Below are positions 35,296-48,500 of a stretch of 64,000 nucleotides of DNA, one piece after another. Both the position numbers and the translations under genes were made by a program. Under the pieces are notes generated by a model, which was not told the origin of the DNA, searched no databases, and saw nothing but the letters and a program-made list of their open reading frames with translations. The stretch comes from Didymodactylos carnosus (lineage: Eukaryota; Rotifera; Eurotatoria; Philodinida; Philodinidae), in assembly GCA_905250885.1 (NCBI GenBank), contig CAJNOQ010000163.1, positions 1 through 64,000 of the forward strand, read 5' to 3'. Position 1 is the stretch's first letter, and each line of letters begins with the position of its first letter.

Positions 35296-36255
35296 GCTTC
35301 CTAAATGCGACCAAAATTTCAGCCAATTAGAATAAAAGTGGGCTCAAATTGAAACGAGTGACGTTATATAGATCTCATTTTTATTGCGTTTCCAGAAGGG
35401 CACAACTTTTTAATTAATCAGTAATCAACAATCGTAATTTGATTGTAAAAATATAAATTGTTCGCTTTCTAGAAACAATAGAGTATAATAGAAGTAGAAA
35501 CATATATAATAAGAATTGGCAACTAGATATTTATGAATAACACGCAACTATACCAACAAAGAATTTAGTCTTCGTCACTACTATCTCTGGCATATTTTAT
35601 AACGTCTATATATCGATGAAAAAGAGCTCTTAAAACTTTTTTATAACTATCAAAATCTTTATCTTGGATATATTTTGTTTTTGCTTTAATTATTTAAGTT
35701 TTGCCATCATCACATATTTTTTTATTTTTCTTGATCTTTGTTGTACATTTTTGAGTTTGTTCTTATTCATAACGACTCATAACAGATTCTTCAGACGAAC
35801 GAACTTCATTAATCCATATCGAGAGATCTGGATTCCTTCGCACTAATAATCTATAAAATATTCTTTTGTGAGAAATAAACATTAGGATATGTTTTACTGA
35901 TTATTAATCAAAATTAATCCTTTTGCTGTGCAAGATGGTTTTTATTCTGGCGTTCCTCCATAAATATAGGCATTAGGTTTTTTAGAATAGTTGCGTGTTA
36001 TCCATAAATATCTAGTCGCCAATTCTTATTATATATGTTTCTACTTCTATTATACTCTATTGTTTCTAGAAAGCGAACAATTTATATTTATATTTTTACA
36101 ATCAAATTACGATTGTTGATTACTGATTAATTAAAAAGTTGTGCCCTTCTGGAAACGCAATAAAAATGAGACCCATGTAACGTTACTCGTTTCAATTTGC
36201 GCCCACTTTTATTCTAATTGACTGAAATTTTTGTCGCATAGGAATATCTAGGAAG
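35296..36255. mobile_element. Large foldback element with long, highly similar arms
   Basis: The left arm at about 35296-35551 and the right arm at about 35987-36255 are inverted copies over some 255 bp. They are nearly identical in the inner part (for example the stretch around CGCTTTCTAGAAACAATAG). The spacer of about 435 bp carries a decayed coding remnant on the minus strand. The high arm identity suggests recent insertion or ongoing conversion between arms. No known transposase is seen. Family not assigned. Confidence 0.75.
35565..35860 (-). pseudogene. Decayed coding remnant inside a foldback element
   Basis: Read on the minus strand, one frame runs from about 35860 to a stop at 35565-35567. 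It gives YRLLVRRNPDLSIWINEVRS, later KYIQDKDFDSYKKVLRALFH and ending ARDSSDED, with two internal TAA codons. Composition is protein-like and all parts stay in one frame. It may be captured host sequence or the remains of the element's own gene. Family not recognised. Confidence 0.4.
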
Positions 36256-37710
36256 CCGAATTAATAATATCCATAATCTATTTAATGTTTCAAATTAGCA
36301 TATTTTATTATAAACTCTTGCTCAATTAGTACAATGGAAGTTTTTTCAATGAATGATATCTTTATTTTATTTCCTGTTATTATATCTGATTGTTATGTTC
36401 ATTGGAAAACTAACGTGAGATTATATGAGAAAAATTTTTGCTTTTTTCCATCGATAATGGTAGATAATGATACACTAGATTCAATTTCTATCAAGAAAAC
36501 GTTGGATATAAAACTACAGACGACCTTCAAAGGTGAGAACACAAATACAACTAAAGTTTTAGAGAAAAACTAGAGAACACTTTTCTAATAAAAATGTAAC
36601 AGTAAACGTCAACCAATACTCTTATTACGATCTGGTTTATATTGTCATAAATTACAGGGTGTTAGACGTTCTATTCGCACTGACACAATGGTATGTCATT
36701 TCTAAAGGATTTTTTAGCTTTCATTTAGCAATGGAAAATCAAATCTCTATTATATTATATTTTGTTCATTGATGTAAGATACACTCGATGATCCCTATAG
36801 TACCACTGCGAATTAGTCAATATTTTCAGGCGGATCTTGGCAGTATAGGGATTATTTATATTTTAGTTTATCTTGATTAAAATTAATTTGTCTTTTAATT
36901 ACTGATTATATTCTCTTTAATCCAAAAGCAAATGTCTGTATATAACAGCTATGTAGACCATATGTTAATCAATCGAAGAGTCGCACCGCCCATGCAACTG
37001 TCTTCTGGAACATCGATTAGGGAATCGATTCAAATAAAAATAAACTAATGATATTCACGTTCATCAGTAATTATCACTAACAACGAAAATGTATAGTCTA
37101 TACAATTTGAAAGAAAACTTAAATTTTATTGTACGAGAAATAATGATCTAGAAAATAAAAGAAAAAAAAAAATAGAAAATATATTTTGACATTTTTCTTT
37201 TTCTTACTCTAAATATCGTCGTGGGACAAACGATAAAATGTATTGTATTTTTTACTCGAACTCATTCATTAAAGTCGTACAATAGGAGAAAAAAAACTCA
37301 AATTTTAAACAAAATAAAACGACAAGCTCAATTGGAAGGGTTGATATCGTTTAAATTATTCAGTTTCCGCTTTTTATTAATGACAGAAACTCTTTGATCT
37401 TCTGCCTCGTCGAAAGAAAAGGATCTTTGTCTCCGATAAAAAACCTACTTAATGTCGTTTGTCCATTAAAAAGAAGTATTATTAAATAACAGGAGAAAAA
37501 GAAGAAGAGGATGTGTTAATATGATTTTCTTTCCAATATTGTATCTTACTAAACGATTCAAACATATTGTATTTTATTGTATTTCTGTTTTACAGAATAA
37601 ATCATTATCACTTGGATATAGTCTGTTATATATTTGTTATATATTTATATATATATATATATATATATACACCTTTTTTTTAGTTTCAACATCTCATTGG
37701 ATTAAAGAAA
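36256..37710. other. Intergenic with a (TA)n microsatellite
   Basis: No supported gene. A TA run lies at about 37643-37669, just upstream of the secreted-peptide gene, and a T-run ending in TTTAG at about 37674-37683 could be a splice acceptor for its 5' UTR or a spliced leader. Confidence 0.4.
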
Positions 37711-37713
37711 ACG

Positions 37714-40700
37714 ATGATTATGAACGCCTGTTGGTTAAAAGTGATTGTATTTGTCACATTTTACATTTGTCTTATTCATGCATACCCATCGATGAATAAA
37801 CAAAAATGGGTAAGTTATTATTAAACAATTTGAAATTTTTAGACAATATTCTTGTACTTTGTCTAGAAAAAAATGGAGTTACTGCTATACACAGTAATTG
37901 ATTAACGCTCATTCTCTAAAAAATAAACGAACAAATTTTAAAAAAGGGTTTCAGAAACAAAAGGTTTTGACATATTTAAACATTATATCACTTCTTCTCT
38001 TCTCTTGCAGCTCATCTGCTAAGGACCAGACACAGCTAGTTTCGAAATTTTAATCTTAGTACTATCTTTTCATGTGTACGGGCGCTCCCTTAGCTAAAAG
38101 GTGGTATTGCTAAGACTGCATCATCAGAGGTTTGATAGGATGTTGAGAAACGATGATCTTGTTAGTTGTTGAGAAGACATTTTGTGGTAATATCCAAAAT
38201 TTTGTGTTGCGAAGATGCTGACATACAATACGTGGTCCTCGAACCCATGAGGATTTCGAAGTCGTTTTTCGAAAACCTTCTGTGGTTAGAAGACATTAGA
38301 GAGTGAAAAGTCTACATTATGCTCATCTTTAAAGAGTATCATGTTAGTATCAGTGCATTAGTCGATTTTGTTTTTCTCAAAACATATAAATGATTCATCA
38401 CGAAAAGGTGTCGTATATCGTGTTTTGTAGAGTGAGTTGCACTCGATAAAATAAAGTATTTGTCAATTGTATAACCCCAGAAAGATTGTTTCGTTATAAT
38501 CAAAGAAAAGCACAAACAAACTCAAACACTTTTCGTACTTTGACTATAACGAAAAAATTTCGTTGTTCTCGCTATTCGTATGTTTTGAGGAAAACTAAAA
38601 TGAGTCAAATCGAGTAATGTACTAATTAAGAATGCACCAATTCTAAAATTAATTTTTCGATGGATTTGCGGAAATCATTGTACTTCTCAAACTATTTGTT
38701 ACTAATTGTTTTCCATAATGTTATATTGTATAGTCAAGATTTTTCTCTACAAAATAGGTTGCTTGGAAAGCATACGACAACTTTAAGTTTAACATAGATG
38801 CTTTTTTTATAAAATTGAAGATGACATAGGAATTAGTTTAAAGTTGATCAATATTATTATTTGTGTTTTCGCCTTATTTAATGAGAATACAAACCCCATT
38901 GTTAGAATAAGCAGCTTTAAAACTATTTTCAATAATTTTCAAAAAAGAATTGATTATGTTTGACTCTTACATAGTAAGAGGTAGCAGATTTTACCGATTA
39001 AATTTAACATTTCTATTCCTTGGCACATTACTAGGAATGGCACTAGTTGACCATTTGGGACGACTTTGTATTCACCAAAACAAATAAAACATGAAAGAAA
39101 AAGAAAAGCATAAAATATTGAGACATCTGAGTATCAGGATATATCGGAATAAAAATAGTATCAGAAAATATCTTGATAGACGATGTTTGATCATGTAACA
39201 TCTTACACTGCGAACAAAATTACTGTATCTTTTGTCACACTCTAATACATCTATCAGTCATACTTTACAAGGATGTGTCGTATTGTACTACGCTTTTCAT
39301 CACAAGATAGCAGAGTCTAACAGCGGATCCGATAAATCGTATTCTTTATGTGATATGTCAGAACGCATACGTAAAGCTTGTGATGTATATTTTGTAAGAA
39401 ACAGCTTTTTCTATACTAAGACAATAAAAAAATTATAACACTGCTGGAAAAATTGTCTTTAGTTATTTATTGTATCAAAGCACAAAAACAAAATTTCAAG
39501 CTTTCGACCTCCAATTGAGATCATTATCAGACATATAACTCGTTTTCCTTTTCTCTTGTTTTGTTCTTTGCTCACTTCACATCCTATCTTGTTGTTTAAA
39601 TTAGTGCTAAAATTTTAGTAACTAGTTTTTAGGACTTACTTCACTTCCTCAATAAGCATATGCTGCTTAAAGTTCATAGACAGGTGACGTTTTGAATGAA
39701 ATATTCGAATTGGCGTGTCTCATGTCGTTGTAGCATGTCAATTGTCCAACAAGATGCATACATTCACTTTTAAAATTTTATATTATTGTCAGATTTTGTT
39801 ACTTTGTTCAAAATGAACATCAGTGTTTCTCATTTGCAGAAAAATGGTTCTGATTGAACAAGTTCACTCTAGAGAAACTTCTGTCTGTTTTTAACCTGTT
39901 ATAAATCAGTTCAGAATTAATGATGCATTCGATCTCGCATTAAACGATTCATGTAACGGTTAGCCTTGTATAATTAAAAGAGAGAGTATCTCAGTACTGT
40001 TTAGGAGAAAAACAACAGATTTTGCAAAAAAAACAATCCTTGATATCGATGAACGCAGAACTGAAGGGGTACTCAATGTCGTTTCTTATAACGTCCTTAA
40101 CTTTAATATTTTCTTTTTAGTTTTAGAATGAGACAATAGAGAAAAGAAAGGCGTTTCTTTTAGAATCTTTATATCAAAATTATGACCAAATAAACTTCAA
40201 CATTAGGAAATCGGAAACGAGTCATTTATTGTTAGAAAGAAATATTGTCATACGATAAACAATATAACTGTATTCGGTGACTTTGATGAACACGCGGCAC
40301 CCTGATTCAACATAGTACTGTCTGGCACATAAAAAGTAAATGTAAATAGGAAAATAATTAATAATAGATAGAAATAAGTTTTGAACTTGGATGTGTATAA
40401 ATATGTAGAAAAATCTCTTACGAGATGATTAGATAGCATAATTTATTAGTTCCCAAGAGAGAAAAAAATTGTGTAGCGGGAGCTTTCATCAAGATTAAAA
40501 GTACATTTATCTAGTTTGAATCTAGCTGCATCTAGATTGAACCTAGCTTTAATTGAGTGCAGCTAGATAATGTTGATCAATCGGGGAATAACTTGTTCGA
40601 TGAGTGTCGGCGATACCGAGGCTGCTTCAGCTGGAACACAGTTTCATTCAGCATGCAGCTAAATAAATGCCTTTTAATGTAACTAATTTAACTGCAAGCG

Positions 40701-43513
40701 GGTGTTGTAGCTATTTCTGTAGCCAGATTTTCTCGCTCACTTAGTTTTACTTGCGTTATATTATTCGTCGAGTGCTCCAAAGATACTGTGCTCAAACAGC
40801 ATCTTACAGTTGTGTGATAATCTTGAGCAAGTTATTTATGTCATAGTGTCTCGGATCATCCATCCGATAGCATACTTGTTACGTTGTGACGTGCAATACA
40901 GATTTTTCGGTTAATAGTCGTGGCTTTTGAAAAAATTAGTACATGGTTAGTGAGTGTGTATGAGGAGCTTAAGTAATTGGGCAAAAGAAATCTGTATCAG
41001 GCTAGCCTTCTGAACAGAGCTCCAGTTGATGATCACTACCAGAGTGGGCGACTAAGTCAGAAGCCTTTCAACTGTAAGGAAGATATCGGGCTATTGATCT
41101 GATACTTGTCAGTACCCATACCGGCAATGACAACCTTAAGGCGAAATATTCTTTCTTCTTCTTTTTACTAGGTGATTGTATTGTGTTTTCAAATAATTGT
41201 CTAAAACTGCACTCATCGTAAAGTTGTAACGATTTCATATGTGGCATTTGTTTCACTGCTCTAAATACATCGAGTAATCTTATTTTTGTTGTTCAACGTA
41301 CATTTAAGTCATTGCTTTTCACTCACATATTTGTAGATTCTATCAGTTTTAATTGTTGATAGCCTTATGTTAAATATTCAATTTTATTTGATTCTGTCAG
41401 ATGTTGATCATTTAGTTAATGATTTAATACAGTCAACTAGAAGAAGTCGTTAAATCCTTGCTATATTAAATGCTAATACTCTTTGTTTTGTGGAAAATTT
41501 TTTATCAATAGATAATATATAAAGTATTTTCTTTTGAAACAGAAAGAGTTTATTTAAATAGTTATTGAAATAGTCACCAATGTACTTTCAATATATTTTT
41601 CTTGCTGAAAATCTTTTTACATTAACGACGAATAGATACGTGAATATTTAATGTTCAAATATATTAGTGACTTTAAATTTTTCACAATTCTAGTTGATAA
41701 CATATTGTCGATATTTCATAGTGAGCCTTATTATATATAATGACTGTTAAATATTTAAGATCTTTAATATACAATGTGCAGTAGTTATTGGTCATGTAGC
41801 GTGAAACGGAAGATTTTCAGAATCTAATGCTGACGAAGTAATATTTGGATGGGATTTGTCAGATGTTTACAATATTAAACAAAGTTCAGAAATAGAAAAA
41901 AAATCTCTACTTGATATTTTAGAAGAGGTTTTCATATTGAACAAGTTATTACAGACTTACATTATAGATTTTACTACAAATATGAGGAAAGAAGATAACG
42001 TGGATTATCTACTATTATCGCCGATAAATTAAAATATGCGTTGCCATTTTTTGAATAGCTAGTAATAAACCGTGATAAAAACTTTTAGTTTTCACGTTTC
42101 GATAACCAGACTTTAAACCATCTTTCTATAACAAAAAGAGTTTAAAAAAGGGAGTGGAGCGGATAAGACCCTTTCCTGGCCCCCAAAATTTTCGTTGTCA
42201 GGGATCGAAAAACTAAAATAGATAGTGATTCAGATGTAGAATTTTATGCTGAATCCGAATATAAAATTAGAAAAATTACAAAGCTCAAACTTTTTTGAAA
42301 TAGAGCCGAATGACATATATCTCAGGTGTCATTATCTATTTTAGTTTTTCGATGCTTCCTCGGCTACGGGACCTCGAAATACCTTTTCTGGGGGAAAACA
42401 ATAAAATTGGGGTAAATTGAAGATTACGCCTTATCAAACCATTTTGGACACTTCTAATACGGATATTCGTGATCAGCGTGGTTGATTACATATTACCAGG
42501 CGGGTTTTTCGAAACTAAGTTTGTTATCCCTCTGTATAGAATTAAGGATCCTCTTCACAATGGGAATCATTTTGATTCTCAAAAAATGGTTCTATCGTAA
42601 GTTATAAATTTTTTGAATTTTTTATACCTTGACAATAGTTTTCTTAGTTTTTTACTTTTTAGAGCTTTTTCAGTTCTTCAGAGAAAAGATAAAATTGTTT
42701 TAACAGCAAAAGCTTTTTTTCCAATGTTCAAAAGTGTATTTTGGACATTCTACGAAGTTGTTACTTATAATAATTTCGTAAGCTAAGGGAAACCATCTGG
42801 CTAGCTGAGAGAAAGGAAAAGAGGACATACTGTAATTCATAATCTTTTCCTCCCATTAAATCTGAGAATAAGCGAGGACTTTTTACTATGAAAGGTTAAG
42901 AACGATAGATTTTTAACAGCTAAAATGTCGATGATATTTTTAAATTGTATTGTTGAACGTAAAGTTTTAGTAATTTCCCCGTAATAGTAGATCATCTTCT
43001 ATTAGACGACCACTGATGATGATTTTTTGCTGAGATCTCCTCGATTTTTGGCCAAAAATTGGCTTGAGTTGCTCGCCTTAATAGAAGACCACTATGATCT
43101 TCTATCACAGAAGGAGAGGAACTTACGTAACATCTCGAACTATGATGTACGGTGATACCTGTTCTAGGGCAGGAATTTATGTCATAGAATGACATAAATT
43201 TAAAGCTGAAAGGATCGAGAGATCCTGCAATACTTATATGTGAACGGTCTTAGAGTGTTCTACTTACTAAAGCATTTACTTTTTTTTGGTTTCTAGGAAC
43301 GATTGAACCGACCATTTGTCGATAATTATAATGGCCAACTGGTCGATTACTACAATCAACTACCAGATATGATGGATAATGGTATATATAATGGTGAATA
43401 GAAATACGCTACGACTATATATTGTTCTATTTTTATTTGTAGATCCGATTGACGGCGAAAATTACTCTTGGTTATTCCGTTCCAAAAAGTTCTGTTGCGC
43501 ACCACCATTGTAG
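37714..43513 (+). CDS. Small secreted peptide precursor (three exons, one giant intron)
   Basis: Predicted exons are 37714-37809, 43297-43393 and 43443-43513, all GT..AG and in phase, giving 87 aa. Exon 1 encodes a signal peptide (MIMNACWLKVIVFVTFYICL, then IHA), with cleavage expected near HA/YP, and ends at a strong GTAAGT donor. Exon 2 (ERLNRPFVDNYNGQLVDYYN..) follows a T-rich acceptor. Exon 3, after a 49-nt intron, reads DPIDGENYSWLFRSKKFCCA and ends PPL-stop. The KK before FCCAPPL could be a dibasic cleavage site, so a peptide hormone or small Cys-containing secreted peptide is possible. The family is not recognised. Exons 2 and 3 fit well together. The link to exon 1 over 5.5 kb is less sure, and further exons could lie between. 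A second ATG is two codons in. Confidence 0.5.
41000..41165 (+). repeat. Dispersed repeat, copy 2 (see 23565-23735)
   Basis: Direct-orientation relative of 23565-23735, sharing AGCCTTCT, ACCA.AGTGG, TCAGAA, CAACTGTA and the closing TATTCTTTCTTCTTCT. It lies in the giant intron of the secreted-peptide gene. Confidence 0.55.
41840..42058 (+). pseudogene. Decayed gene fragment of unrecognised family
   Basis: One frame reads DEVIFGWDLSDVYNIKQSSE then KKSLLDILEE. After a frame change the text continues FHIEQVITDLHYRFYYKYEE, a stop, then STIIADKLKYALPFFE and a stop. The composition is strongly protein-like. It lies inside the giant intron of the peptide gene and seems to be an old gene relic. Family not known. 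Confidence 0.4.
42072..42132. repeat. Dispersed repeat, inverted copy of 3684-3745
   Basis: The reverse complement reads GATGGTTTAAAGTC then CGAAACGTGAAAACT, as at 3684-3745. It directly follows the decayed gene fragment. Confidence 0.6.
42198..42353. mobile_element. Short foldback element
   Basis: ATCGAAAAACTAAAATAGAT at about 42198 is repeated inverted at about 42334-42353 with few mismatches. The arms are about 30 bp. A copy of the shared 17-bp motif lies between them at 42246-42262, and another, inverted, at 42463-42479 just outside. Confidence 0.55.
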
Positions 43514-45586
43514 TAGAAGCACCATATAATTATCAGTAACACAAAAATTAGACAACATCTATATTTTGTATAGTTGATACGTGATTTTTTTGTATGATTA
43601 TAAGAATATGCATTACGGATAAAGAATGACATAATTGAGTTGATTCTAATTTTGTTGTTCAACAAATTTTCTGTCGTGTGAAATTGAATTTCTTATATAA
43701 CCATGGAATACTTGAGTTTTACAGCAACACACAAACAATTTTAATACAATAATAACAGCATTTCTCTCGAGTAATATAAATGAAAGTTACAAACAATGAG
43801 TATTAAGCATGTAGATGGAATAGTTAACTTTTATTATGTACCATGGTATGTTACCAAAATAAAACGAAAGAAAGAAAGAAGTAGATGCTGTTGCTTCCCA
43901 GATTCCTTCCCTATTTTAACTGCGACGAAGGTTGTGTTTGCCTTATTCTGTACCCAGAACTGATGATTGTCCTCAGTCACAAACTTAATCGATTCTTACT
44001 AAGATCGTGAGACCCGAAATTTGAAGATTTGATCAGGTTTTGCTAAGATCTGTGTTAGCTCTTACAAAGATTATACTGTCTACGATTTTTTCAAGATTGA
44101 ATAAGAATCTGTTAGAATCTTAATAACTTCTGCCAAGTTCCTAGTAGGCAACTATATATAGTCCTCTCTGCTGCCACTTAAAGTTTACAATTAGTCTGAT
44201 CAATTTAATAGAGATAATCACTTGTAAAAGCGCTGGTAAAAATCTCTCCACAGAATAAAAAAGCAGCTTGAAGCGAAATTTTTTCAAAATCATCCGTCCT
44301 GTAGGGTAAAACAATTTTTCGAAAGCATGAATTATTATTTGCCAACAGAAAAACATGCTTATTTTTCGAACAGTGTGGTACTGTCTAAAAAAATTAGTTT
44401 TTTTAAAAAACGCCGAAAGATTTCTATTTAACAAGAAACGCTTAATTTCGGTTTGCATGTGACAAAATCCAAAAAGAATTTTATCACTGATATTATTTTA
44501 CTTCATAAATGCACAGTACAGCAACATTTTTATTTTATGCAACAAAATTCATTTCATTTCAAGTGCTGTGAAAGAGAATACTTAAGTATGACGAAAAAAA
44601 CTGATGAACGACAGGCAGCGACTATTGAACAATGAAGCTAGCTGTGATTAACTGAATACTGATGGATGACTACTAAAGTTTATCTATTTTTCAGAATTTT
44701 TTATCCGCCATCCAACACTCATCTTTCCACAAAGGCTGAAACATCTGAACAACAAGAGGCCGCATTTCTGTACGTGGTCTGTACTGGATTTTTTCTTCGA
44801 AATTTTTTGCTAAATCTTTGTGATATACGTCATTCGATAAACTTTTGTAGTGTTTTTGAATATGCTGTTTCATTTTTTCAGCATAGAAAAACGAATTTTA
44901 CATGAAAACTTTTGTCTCTTTCGAAAATGTATTGTGAAGTAGAAGAAGATAGCAAAGAAGATTTATGCAAATTTTAAGCTCTATTAAACAAATGCTGGGA
45001 AAAGCTGGAAAACCCATCATACTAAACAGTTACTGGTCAGAAATTTTCTCAGTGTGGAAAATATTAGCTTACTTAGTTAAATAAAATTTTATAAGAAATG
45101 TCTGGATCATTGCCCACTGTGCAGTATGATCTTAATGTAAAGCGCAGAAGTGTTTATTATTGGAGTGAAAGATGATGCAATAAAACTTCAAAAAACTACC
45201 ATATGAATTTGTACCGTATTCGTAGAAATTAATTACGACAATATTACGTACTGTAGAACTGATCTTTTTCTTTTTTGCATTAAGAATTATTATGAAAAAA
45301 GTAGTAAAACAAAAATGTCCTATCACATAAGTTATAACGCCTCTAATAAACAAAATATTATATACAATCATCAACGATATAAAGATGTTGTTTCTAATGG
45401 TGTCACAATGTCGAAAATTATTGTATCGATTGATGCTAATGAATACTTGGTCGTCTTTTTCATATTTTTTAGATTTAAACTGTTGTCTAAGTTACCGATA
45501 ATTATCTGATAGGGATACGACTATTTTGTATCTAAGAATATTCCGAGATTCCACGTGCCACTGTGCCATGAATATTTTCTTTTTTT
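43514..45586. other. Intergenic, nothing recognised
   Basis: AT-rich DNA between the peptide gene and the protocadherin 3' end. Several frames of 60-105 codons on both strands overlap each other and resemble no family. Confidence 0.4.
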
Positions 45587-48500
45587 TTAGACAGTTGTCA
45601 TTCTTAATTCGATTCCTTTGTTGTCATTAAAATCTGGTGGATAAAAGTCATCTATTTCAATTGGTGTATAAGAATAACCGCGTGTGTAGATTGCTGTTAA
45701 ATCAACATTTGACATAATTGAATTTGACCGTGATGAATGATTTAAACGAGGTGTTGTACGAGTTGCATTTAAACGAATATAATTTGCTGGAGATGGTGGA
45801 GAACTATTACTTCTAACATCGTTAGTTAAACGTTTTTTTGATGGAGATTTTATCTTGTCTATATCATAAGTTTTATTTGGACTACAAATTCGTTTACCAT
45901 TTTTTTCTTGTTGTTGTTTATTTATTCCATTGGCAGTTATGTGTGTTTTCAATATGTGTCCATTCTGTGACGAATTTGATTTACATTTTTTTTTTTTAAA
46001 AATTCGATCAATCATACAAAATATTGTAGCAAAAACGAGTACAAATATGAATATAGATAAACTAATAACTATTATAATTATATATTGACTTTTTGTTGGT
46101 GTTGAGTTTTTAAATTGTTTAAAAAATGTTTGTTCGGTAGTTGATAACGTATTATAATTAGCTGAACGTGAATTACTGTTTCGTTTTCCGTGTGTTTCAT
46201 TTGTACGTAACAAAATATCTTGTGTTAATTTAGATGATGTCCAATCAGTATCATTTGAACCAATATAAAATACAATAGTTTCTAATACAATACACGATGT
46301 TATTCCATCAAAATTTTTAATTTGAATATTTAAACTTAAATAACCATCGTCAATCGACGATGAATGAATAACAAGTGAACCGTTCGAGTATAATTTAACA
46401 TAGTAAGAATTTTTAATTGGATTTATATTTATTAAATCGAATGTAATATTTTCATTCACTCGGATATATTTTTCATACAATTGACGATTAAATATTGGTA
46501 TGAGATCTCGATTGATCATTACTAAAGTTTTTGATAATGAATCAAGTTTAGCACATTTATCGTCCACGTCTACAATTGCCACTATAATTGGAATAAATGT
46601 TAGATGTCTCGGATTTCCATTATCAAATACTTGGATGAAAATATCGTATGTCGATTTTAATTCTCGATCCATTATACCGTTCACAGTGAAAATTATTAGT
46701 AACATCTTAAAAATGAGACAAATTACATGGGATAAAATTGTATTTTAGTTTTCAATTACCTGGTTGGATTGAGATATTGTTTTAGTAATATTTTGAGAAT
46801 TAATACTAAATGGAATCATTGTCATCGTTTCACTGTCATTATAATGAATATTATAACCAAGTAAACCATTTTGACCAATATCCACATCATGACATTGAAT
46901 ACGTCCAATAATTGTTCCATACGCACTACTTTCTTTTACTAACCATTTGATTTTTGATTGATCGATCGTTTGATTATCAGATAGATCGTAACACATTGGT
47001 GCATGATCGTTTTGATCAGTAATAAAGAAGACAATGTTTGTACGCGATGCCCGTGATAAATTTCCTAGAATACAAACAATTCATTGATATTTTTTCTTTA
47101 AAGATATTTGATAATAATATAATGTGTTCTATACTGATGTTAGTCGAGTTACCTTTATCTCTTGCTTCCACTTCCATTGCATATTTATCTCTTATTTCTC
47201 TATCAAATGACTTTATTGCTCGAATAATTCCTGTCTGTTGATCGATTGTAAATGAATGTTTAATATCATTATCGGTAGTAATAATTTGATATTCAATTTT
47301 TCCATTTAATCCTTTGTCGGAATCATATGCTTGAACATGATAGACTTCGTAACCATTCGTATCACTTATACTCACATGTTCATTTACTGTTGCCGTCATG
47401 TTTTGTTGAAGAAATTTTGGTGATACATCATTAACATCTGTAACAATTACGTGGATATCGAGTACTGTTGTTAGACGAGGATTTCCATTGTCCGATGCCA
47501 TAATACCAAATTTATACTGTTCAATTGATTCACGATCAAGCGATTGAATTAAACGTAAATCACCAGCATTATCTGCCGCACGAGATATATCAAATGGCAA
47601 TTGCTGATTACTGTTATTATTTACCAATTTCCATGTTACTTGTCCACTATCGCCAAAATCATTATCAGTGATTATAAATGAAAATAAAACGGTATTCGGT
47701 TGAAATGATTCACTTAAATATAAAATAATATGTTCTTGATCGATTTGTGTATAAACATTTGTTTTTTCATGACTAGATGAATATGGTATAGATTCTAATT
47801 GACTAGGATACAATTGAAATAGAGGTCGATTATCATTAACATTAACAACATTTACATGAACCGTACAATAACCGGTTTTTGATCCTTCTCCATCATCTTT
47901 TGCTTCAATTTCTAAACTATATTGTTGACGATATTCATAATCGAGTTGACAAGTTAATCGAATTTGTCCCGTATTTTCATTCAAATCAAAACAAGATGTT
48001 GTTTCATCATGACTCGATGATAATAACTGATATGTTAACTGGGCATTACGTCCTTCATCGAAATCATTAGCATGAACTTGAACAAGAACTGTACCAATTG
48101 GTGAATTTTCAGAAATATTACTATAATAATGACTTTTATCAAATATTGGTGAATGATCATTAACATCCTGAATTGTAACAAATATACGAACAAATCCTGT
48201 CTGATTACCACCATCAGAAGCCACAAGTAAAAATGTATAAGATGAATCTTTTTCACGATCCAGTTGTTCATGAACAATCAAAGACAAATCACCACGATTA
48301 ATATCATATTGAACAACGAACGGTAGACCCGACGATGGTATTAAATGATAAGCTAAAAACAACGAAAAATATCGTTTTGACACACTTTTTCCCAACAATG
48401 ATGAGAACTACTATCCATTTCAAAATAGCTAATGGAATGTGTTTGAAATAACGAAGGCGGTGATAGATAAGGGAAAGTTGCAGTTTCTGCCATTCTAGAA

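Noticed and set aside
38008-38030. Alternative second exon for the peptide gene after a good acceptor ending TTGCAG
   Set aside because: Joining exon 1 here gives only three codons before a stop. It could be a minor isoform, but the distant exon gives a better protein.
39232-39438. 68-codon frame in the giant intron of the peptide gene
   Set aside because: No splice sites in phase with the neighbouring exons and no family likeness.
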